Program-made: the position numbers and the translations under genes | From: Jackrogersella multiformis | Lineage: Eukaryota; Ascomycota; Sordariomycetes; Xylariales; Hypoxylaceae | Assembly (NCBI GenBank): GCA_902806575.1 | Contig: CADCXD010000005.1 | Span: forward strand, 3,906,001-3,970,000 | Direction of reading: 5' to 3' | DNA length: 64,000 bases | The notes under the pieces: generated by a model | Told to the model about the DNA's origin: nothing | The model's database searches: none | The model's input: only the letters and a program-made list of their open reading frames with translations | In this document: piece by piece, positions 57,277 to 64,000 of the stretch | Layout of the letters: every line of letters begins with the position of its first letter | How positions within the stretch are numbered: position 1 is the stretch's first letter

Positions 57277-57973
57277 TTAGTTGCAGAAAGGCTTTCCCTT
57301 CTTGGTGCGGCCATAGCTGATACCGGCTATTAATTGCATGCCTGTTAGTGCGGTCTTTTGATACACACGAAATTCGGAATATAAACTTACATCTATAATC
57401 TCCCCTTGCAGCCACATTGTCATGGCACCTCGCGTCGAGACCTTTGTTCACGCTGCCTGATGTCCCGCGGTCGACATTGATTCTCACAGTCGAATAGTTG
57501 CAAACGTAAGTAATCGCAGTATACTAGAGGTGAATACAGTCAGAAAAATTTGTTCCAAGTAGCAGGTCGTCCTTGAGATCCGTGATTATTCAAATCACCT
57601 CGTACCAAAGGGTTATACTTACATATTGGACTGAGTACATGGTTCTCGCGGCTAGAGTTCCTTGGCGGTCCAGGATATCACCTAGGTCTGACAACCCGAC
57701 CCTCTTGTCGTTCTTATCGAACGTTGCAGAGAAGCACTTTGTTTCATATGCAGCACGCGTATCCAGTATGCTGGACTCTGTGTCCGTTAAGTTGGCATTC
57801 GGAGCTCTGGCCCGGACAGTGTCCAATGGAATAAACTCTAAGAGTTCGCCAGCTTCGTTATGTATGTAGACTCCGTCACCACGGTCCATCGTGTTAGAGT
57901 CGATGGGAGTAGAGGCCCCGAGCATAGCAAGAGGGGCGAGGAGGAGGAAACACTTGGTTAGAGAAAAGACCAT
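57277..57973 (-). CDS. Small secreted protein, 182 aa
   Basis: Three exons (57973-57623, 57523-57391, 57341-57277) total 549 nt with matching phases. A signal peptide (C-F-L-L-L-A-P-L-A-M-L-G-A-S) is followed by an acidic, propeptide-like stretch containing R-A-R-A-P. The mature-like part has few cysteines (E-T-K-C-F, Y-V-C-N-Y, D-A-R-C-H, Y-R-C-M, P-F-C-N): five after the signal region. The last exon encodes only about 21 residues (G-I-S-Y-G-R-T-K-K-G-K-P). No family is recognised. The size, secretion signal, pro-region and cysteines are those of candidate effectors or antimicrobial-type proteins, but that is inference from shape alone. The neighbours do not clarify its role. Confidence 0.72.
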
Positions 57974-60063
57974 GTTGGGCAGTTTATGAGGACTGAAGGT
58001 ATGCTTGGATGTGAGTTTGGTATCGAAGGTTGGAGTTTGAGATGTGATTGGGATGTGATGGTGTTGATTTTGGTTATTCTACTCGGGGAGATCTTTGACT
58101 TTATAGAGGTCAATGAACATAGTATAATAGTAGGACTCTCCGATGATTCTATATCCATGAAATTATATTTAGGTATTAGGTTAGGCATATTAGTGCATTC
58201 TACCGTTTGATCGGTTCTTTTGATTTGCCTGAGCTCACTTGGGGCTGAAGATTTCCTTAGCTAACATTCCATATTAAAGCGGATCGTTTTCCCATATAGA
58301 ACTAGGCATTCCTTTACGAGATAGATTGAAGTTATTCCCACCCATATGTTGTGAATCTATTTTAATCTTTCTCATTGGCATTTACGCCGTATGGGAATAT
58401 GTGCAATTATCCATATATGTAAGCGGCCAAGATTCGAGGTCTAGAACTTAAATATCCCCTGCTAGGTACCTAGCTTAGGTACCTACCTAGTGTAGGTAGG
58501 ATTAAATCCCTTATGCCGTGAGGTGGCCCTAGGTGGCACAGCATGAAGGATCTTACGACAGTGGGCCTTCCAGCTTTTAATGGCATAGCATTACATCATT
58601 ACAGCCCTATAAAGTGCTTACTTACCCGTGTACCTAGGTACCTGGTAGGTAAATATCGACCTAGCAAAAACAAGTGGATGTTTCAGACTACCTAGGTACC
58701 TGACTTACTTAATAACTTGTTAAACACACACACACTACCTAGGTAAGACTTAATGTCATAAGTTTTTTTTTAATTATATATAGAGGTGGGCGCGATCCTT
58801 AACTGTTCAGCTGCCTTGGCTACAACCTCACTACTAATATTTATTAGGATTTGTCGTCTAAAGTATGGTTAGCTGTGCAACCTCAGAATCCTTCCCCACA
58901 TCCACGTGTTAATACAATGGGCTGCATGGCCCCCCTAATACTTTAGTTTTGTCGATCCCGAAGAACCACACCTTAAATAATAAATGTCCTTAATTCTTAA
59001 TGTGATTTCTTATTTACTGATCAGGCATTATTGACGATATAAAGTTAAGCATTTTTTCAATTGTTTATAGCTAAACGAAAGATCATTAATGTAGTATATA
59101 CATGATAATATACTTTAAATGCATATAACCGTTAGCAGCAACACAACCCATGACGATATTCGAATTAAGCTCGCGAAATGATACGAAAAGCAGGTAAAGT
59201 ATGGAATTTACCGCGCGCTTTTCAATACCAAGTGCTTAGATCGACGAACCTAGTGCATCCTACCCAAGCACTCAAGCAATTAAATGGGCAAATTCTCATG
59301 TATGAACTTTTAGGCAGAATGTAAGAATCCGCGAAGGCAATGCAGGTACCCAAGTTTTAGTATGCTACTACGTTAGATACACTAATAGTGAAAAACGCTT
59401 TTTTAAACTCCCCAGTCAAATCTCACAGCTTTTACAGGACTATGCCGTTCTAGGCAGGGCTAGCTATATTAACGTAAGATAAAGCCGAAGCTGAAGCTGG
59501 GATTGATCTTGGCTGACATAATCTAAATCTAAACAGCGATGTGAGCTAATACACTTTAACCTAAAAGTTTGACATTAGGATTTGTCATGAATCTACCTAC
59601 ACTACCTACCTAGGTAGGTAGGTATGTAACAGTGACTTTACCAACTCTTACCCCTTACTGGTGTTGGGATGTATGTATTACGTAAGGTGGCCCGAACACT
59701 GGGCCAACGCGGGGCAGCCAATTACCTTAAGTAGGTAGTTAGCGCCCGCATACGTAACTTACACTTACACTTAATAAGAACAAAAACAACACCAAGAATC
59801 ATCGCGACCTTTGCTTTATTGTTTCGTCTGTTTACCGGTACCCTGTCAAACCAACACTGGCAACTGTTAATCCACGAGGAAATATTTTATATTAGATAAA
59901 AATATGCAATTGCCTTAATACTACATAAACAAGTTAACCTAATAGAATAAACAATTAAAACAACAGCCATTAAACAATAACTATAACTGTACTTGCAGGA
60001 CTTATTTATGAATAAAAGGTGACCAAGCGCCTTTTAATGATCAGTAATCGCAATTTTTAGCTG
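57974..60063. other. Intergenic, motif-rich, no gene seen
   Basis: About 2.1 kb, AT-rich, with many copies of the dispersed motif (about 58464-58499, 58630-58651, 58688-58701, 58736-58745, 59595-59624) and a CA run (about 58725-58736). No supported coding sequence. Confidence 0.5.
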
Positions 60064-61041
60064 TTACGCTAAGAATGCCATCCTTCTATGGTGATCTGGA
60101 GCCTGTTTTATCTTCAAAATGCGGCCCTTTGCAACATCGTGCAGATTTCGTGGGTAAGCAACCTTTTTAGTGTTTTGATACTTTATGCCGTTTTTATGAA
60201 GTTCTGTCATTAATTCCTGTCGTTGGTCATCATCTTTTTCTAGCATTGATGTCCTTGAAAATGCGCTTGTAGAATCAACACTTTGACTTTTCGTGTCTTC
60301 CAGTTTTATTTGTGAAGGTTCTTTATTAACCCTTTTACTATATCCCGCAACTCGTCGTCTTGGTCTGCTGTTCAGTCTGCTGCTCAGCTCTTTTGTGCAT
60401 CGACTGCAGGTACACTCAAAGCCCCAATGACGAAGTTTAGCTCGTCTCTGCTCTAGGCTTATGGGTCTTTTGAGGTTGCTGCATGTGAAATTGTAACTGA
60501 CAAAAAGTTGTTCTCCTGCATTAATGTCAGTATTAGCTGTGACCAGCATTTTGTTCCGCGACGTACTCCAAGCACAATTCGGATCACAGGAGTGATTCAT
60601 ACGGGAAAATGTCGGAAATATTGCCGAGCCCCCTGACGAAACCTCTGCACAATTTGTCGTGAAGGTTGCATAGCTTCTCATGAGCTTCGGCCTCATCTGC
60701 TCTAGTAAGCTATGATATGTAGCATTGTTATGCAAACCATTCATCTTGTTTTCTCTTATCCATTTCCTACCCCATCTGTCGAAGCTTCCCGACATTGTTT
60801 CGGTAACATTCTGTAATCTTCCTGGGTCGCAGTGAAGATGATCAAGCTCAGACTTGGCTTCTGGGGTCAATTTTGCGTAATTATCTAGGAACTCGGAAGT
60901 AGGAGATGTATACCTCGATATAGAAATGAGTTTATCCTCCTGCATAATGGTTGTTCCTTTAGGGATATAGTCAATAGCGAAAAGGCCGAACCCCTGACCG
61001 TCGACTAGACGGAGCTCAGCCAAAGTTGTTTCAAAAGGCAT
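60064..61041 (-). CDS. SET-domain protein, 325 aa
   Basis: Single exon from ATG 61041. SET domains are lysine methyltransferases acting on histones or other proteins. Seen: the entry G-Q-G-F-G-L-F-A-I (SET-N), a long helical insert, R-M-N-H-S-C-D-P-N-C-A-W (the N-H-S-C cofactor motif), T-D-I-N-A-G-E-Q-L-F-V-S-Y-N (the conserved GEE/QL..Y strand), and a post-SET-like zinc knuckle W-G-F-E-C-T-C-S-R-C. The C-terminal quarter is basic and Ser-rich without a domain. Fungi carry many such short SET proteins (SMYD/SET5-like in layout) of unknown target. No MYND finger is visible. Surroundings are AT-rich but the frame is intact. Confidence 0.87.
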   Translation of the reverse strand: MPFETTLAELRLVDGQGFGLFAIDYIPKGTTIMQEDKLISISRYTSPTSEFLDNYAKLTPEAKSELDHLHCDPGRLQNVTETMSGSFDRWGRKWIRENKMNGLHNNATYHSLLEQMRPKLMRSYATFTTNCAEVSSGGSAIFPTFSRMNHSCDPNCAWSTSRNKMLVTANTDINAGEQLFVSYNFTCSNLKRPISLEQRRAKLRHWGFECTCSRCTKELSSRLNSRPRRRVAGYSKRVNKEPSQIKLEDTKSQSVDSTSAFSRTSMLEKDDDQRQELMTELHKNGIKYQNTKKVAYPRNLHDVAKGRILKIKQAPDHHRRMAFLA

Positions 61042-61673
61042 ACTGACTTCAAAGTACCTAGGAAGTTAAAAAGATCTCAGACTTAAATGTAAAGTTCTAC
61101 CTAAATCAGAAGTTTTCTATGGTACCTAGGTACTCAAGTCGGAAATAAGTTAATGTTGATAATTCCTTGATTGTCGTTAAGGATTGATAGGTATTTAAGA
61201 TAGCAAACAAGTGATACTTATAAGGAATGATGTAGATCTAAACAGGAAAAAATATGATTGAATTGACAAACATTAGCCTTGTTTCTCTATATATGCTAGC
61301 ATATTGACACACAACATTCGTATCGTATTTCGATCAAAGGAAAGTATACATAAACATTGTTATTCTTTGTCAAGTAACAATTCTTCCTAGGCACAAAATA
61401 GTCATGGAAAATTAACCTAAGCCATTTAATTAGGTATTTCCATATGCCAAAATCAAGTATTATCGCCTATGCTACCCTGTTATTACCCTAGGTAAGTAGG
61501 CAAGTAACCTAGTTAGGTTAACCTAGGTATTTCTTGGGAATACGGGTAACTATTATTTGGAGGTAATAACATAAAATAACTTAACGACCTGGACAAATGA
61601 CTGTTAATAGATATGGAATCAATTCGCTATTTAATTGTATCGAAATTTTACTTATTCAATTGAGCTTTATAAC
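61042..61673. other. Intergenic, no gene seen
   Basis: AT-rich spacer between two minus-strand genes, with motif copies near 61122-61132 and 61488-61530. Nothing coding. Confidence 0.5.
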
Positions 61674-63678
61674 CTACCACACATTACCTTTCGTTTGGCT
61701 TCCACGTTTCTGCTCTAACTTCACGACGTTAATGTTTTTCCATACGAGGAGACAAATAACGCAGATGGGAATAAAAGCTGAGCCAGCTATAACCATCTTC
61801 CTCTGCACGTCTCCGTAGGCTGCAATAATGGCCTCACGTATGGGACTCCTCATTGGGTACGACTTCTGGATAATAATATTACCGAAAATGCTGGACGCTG
61901 AACCCTTGCTATCCTCCGGTAGGAACTCGAGTAACCTCTCTGGAAGGACATTGTTCCATAACGCTCCGGCAATGGCGAGACCGATGGCGGCACCGATCGA
62001 CCCGAAGAGGCCGAATATTGCCATGGCGACCGCGATCTCTTGATGTGTTACAGATGCCATGATGGCAAGCTGCGCCGAAAGAACCCATATCCCGCTAGCT
62101 ATGCCATTGAAAATCTGGCACATGACAAGATAACCGATATGTGAATCAGGGGTACGGAAATGGATTAGCCGGACAGTGCCAAGGACGCAGAAAGGAATCC
62201 CAGTCATTGCGGTCCATTTATAATTGCCCGTCTGCCGGATAACACTAATGCCATGAAGTTAGATGCCGGTGATTATGAGACATTGGATAAGTTAGAAAAC
62301 TTACAGGCCAACAAATGGTCCAATGAAAGATGATGTGAGTGAGAAAGAGTTCAGTACGTAACCAGAGACTGTTATGCTCTGATCATGCACAACTTGTAAG
62401 TAAGAACTATAATATGAATCCCAGCAGCTAAGTCTTGGCGTTAGCAAAGCAAGGATGATGAGATATTCACGGGATGTTACAACTTACTAGATGGAAAGAA
62501 ATATGACGCCGTAAAGTAGACAAGCACTAAGTATTGTCCGATCCTGGAGAAATCTGAAGGGGAAATACGCGACGGGGGCGAAATATCTCTCCCAGACAAC
62601 AAAGGCAGCTAACAAAGCCACACCGAGAACAATCATGGCTATGATATACCCAGTCTTCCACCCATTAGGCGCATAAGTAACTATGCTGAAAGGCAAGAGT
62701 AGTAAGGCCCATCCGAAGATTGTTAAGAACATTCCGATCACTGACAGCATTAGAATTTAGTAATTCTTGGAGGAAGATAGATTGTAAGTTCTTACTATCG
62801 AATTCAATGAAGTAGTACTTCACAGACTCCCAAGCTGACCGGGTCTTGACCCTTTCAGGATAAACCCCCAACTTGACTGCCTTGCGCTTGCTGAGTATGA
62901 AAATAATAGCAACCGGAAGACAAAAAACTATTAGAATGATGGAAAAGGCGCCGAAAGCCCACCGGAAGTTAATGTAGATGTAAAATAGGTCGGCGATCTT
63001 AGGACCAGCAAAGGTGGTGGCAATAGTTGGGGTCGCATTGATACCATACATAATCGTTCTGTTCTTGAGCGTAGTCGTGTCGGCCAGGATGATGTCGATG
63101 ACATACTGCATGCCGAGATGACCGACCCAGTAGAGTGTGTGAGCAGCGGCATACATTTCGACGTTAACGCAAGTCGCCTTCATGATCATACCAATCACGA
63201 CAAGTGCAACCATGATGACAAAACCCTCACATCGGCCCCATATATCGATTAAATTCGCGATGGTGAGCTTGCATACGTCACCAATGATGGTGGCGACAAT
63301 ACCGGTGGTTGCTAATAACCCATGTTTATTAAAGGCAGAGGTAATATAAGGCACAAGGTTGGGTTGGATGGACTGTAATAACATATCGACAAATGTCACA
63401 GCATAAAGCCTATAAGTATTAGCATTAGCATATCCTTGTTTGTCGTTACTGTAATGTTTTCTGGTGAAGACTTACAAGATAAACATGACCACAAGTAGCT
63501 GTTTAGACCAGACGGTAGTGATGGCTTCGACCCTCTTAACACCATCTTGTTTATGTTCCGAGTTTGTATCAAAGTCAGGGCCACTCTTAAGTTCGTTGAC
63601 GTTTACTTCGTCTGAGATTCTCTTCTCAATATCTTGTTCCTGGCCAAAAGGAGATGCTTGAGCTATGGGGGTGGTCAT
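61674..63678 (-). CDS. MFS siderophore-iron transporter, 587 aa
   Basis: Five exons (63678-63476, 63409-62796, 62740-62488, 62427-62305, 62244-61674) total 1,764 nt with all phases matching. SIT/ARN-family permeases have 14 helices and import ferric siderophores by proton symport. Seen: a polar N-terminus; W-S-K-Q-L-L-V-V; L-Q-S-I-Q-P-N-L-V-P-Y-I-T-S-A-F; G-D-V-C-K-L; D-I-W-G-R-C-E-G-F as motif A; D-I-I-L-A-D; R-W-A-F-G-A-F as in SIT; Y-Y-F-I-E-F-D; W-A-L-L-L-L-P-F; W-D-S-Y-Y-S-S-Y-L-Q-V-V; G-A-A-I-G-L-A-I-A-G; and an S-Y-P near the last loop. The text W-D-S-Y-Y-S-S-Y-L-Q-V-V is characteristic of the family. No siderophore synthetase lies nearby, so uptake of xenosiderophores is possible. Not truncated. 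Confidence 0.92.
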
Positions 63679-64000
63679 CGCAATGGAAAATTTCTGTAGG
63701 CTACGAAGTACCTAGGTATCAATCTGCGTAAAACGAATTGAAGAGCAACTACCGATAGAATAGATCTTGCGGATCAAGAATTCTTATAGCTCAAAAACTT
63801 ACAGGATTACAAGCTCGCGCGTGTTAGATAGTCAAATAATTACGTATTTCTATTTGGAGTGTAAGCCCGTTTACTTCTCTTTCCCCGAACAGATCAGTCG
63901 ATGGGTTAATACCTAGGTACCTACCTAGGTAGGTAGGTTAGGCTAGGTAGTATGGAGTAGGATTTCATTCCGGAAAAGGATCGCTTAAGGAAAAGATTGA
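63679..64000. other. Upstream region of the transporter
   Basis: Contains a strong cluster of the dispersed motif (about 63907-63948, ACCTAGGTACCTACCTAGG and variants). No consensus GATA-factor iron-repression site (HGATAR) pair was identified with confidence. Confidence 0.4.

Overview
The window is nuclear DNA of a filamentous ascomycete, most like a Sordariomycete. Genes carry short GT..AG introns (mostly 47-80 nt), and the recognisable proteins are typical of filamentous fungi: INO80, an ARB1-type ABCF protein, an FHIP/RAI16-like endosome adaptor, a class I hydrophobin, a siderophore-type MFS transporter, a P450 and a GMC oxidoreductase. A palindromic motif built on TACCTAGGTA is scattered through the non-coding DNA. 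I do not name a species. Exon joins below were worked out by hand, and most multi-exon models add up to an intact reading frame.

Left part (1-20.4 kb): gene-poor, AT-rich and rich in damage. It holds a PAQR/haemolysin-III pseudogene with several independent lesions (958-2087), an unknown gene with a +1 frameshift (2552-3851), a GMC/alcohol-oxidase-like gene (4541-6516), an SRPK-like kinase cut by one in-frame TGA just before its catalytic loop (7624-9327), an unknown three-exon gene (9807-10463), a double-RRM-like gene (11442-12279), a secreted SGNH hydrolase (13052-13964), a complete cytochrome P450 (15453-17312) and a single-pass membrane protein (19045-20354).

Middle (22-54.6 kb): mostly conserved or housekeeping genes. 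ARB1 (+) and INO80 (-) are convergent. They are followed by about 3.4 kb of non-coding DNA, a Ser/Thr-rich secreted protein, a hydrophobin, a class 3 lipase, FHIP, an F-box/ankyrin protein and a predicted alpha/beta hydrolase.

Right part (55-64 kb): a 0.79 kb foldback element with about 132-bp inverted repeats and an almost pure A/T core, then an intronless SDR resembling bacterial xylose dehydrogenase, a small secreted protein, a SET-domain protein and a siderophore-type transporter. No rRNA, tRNA or CRISPR array was recognised. No PKS or NRPS is present, so I see no classical metabolite cluster.
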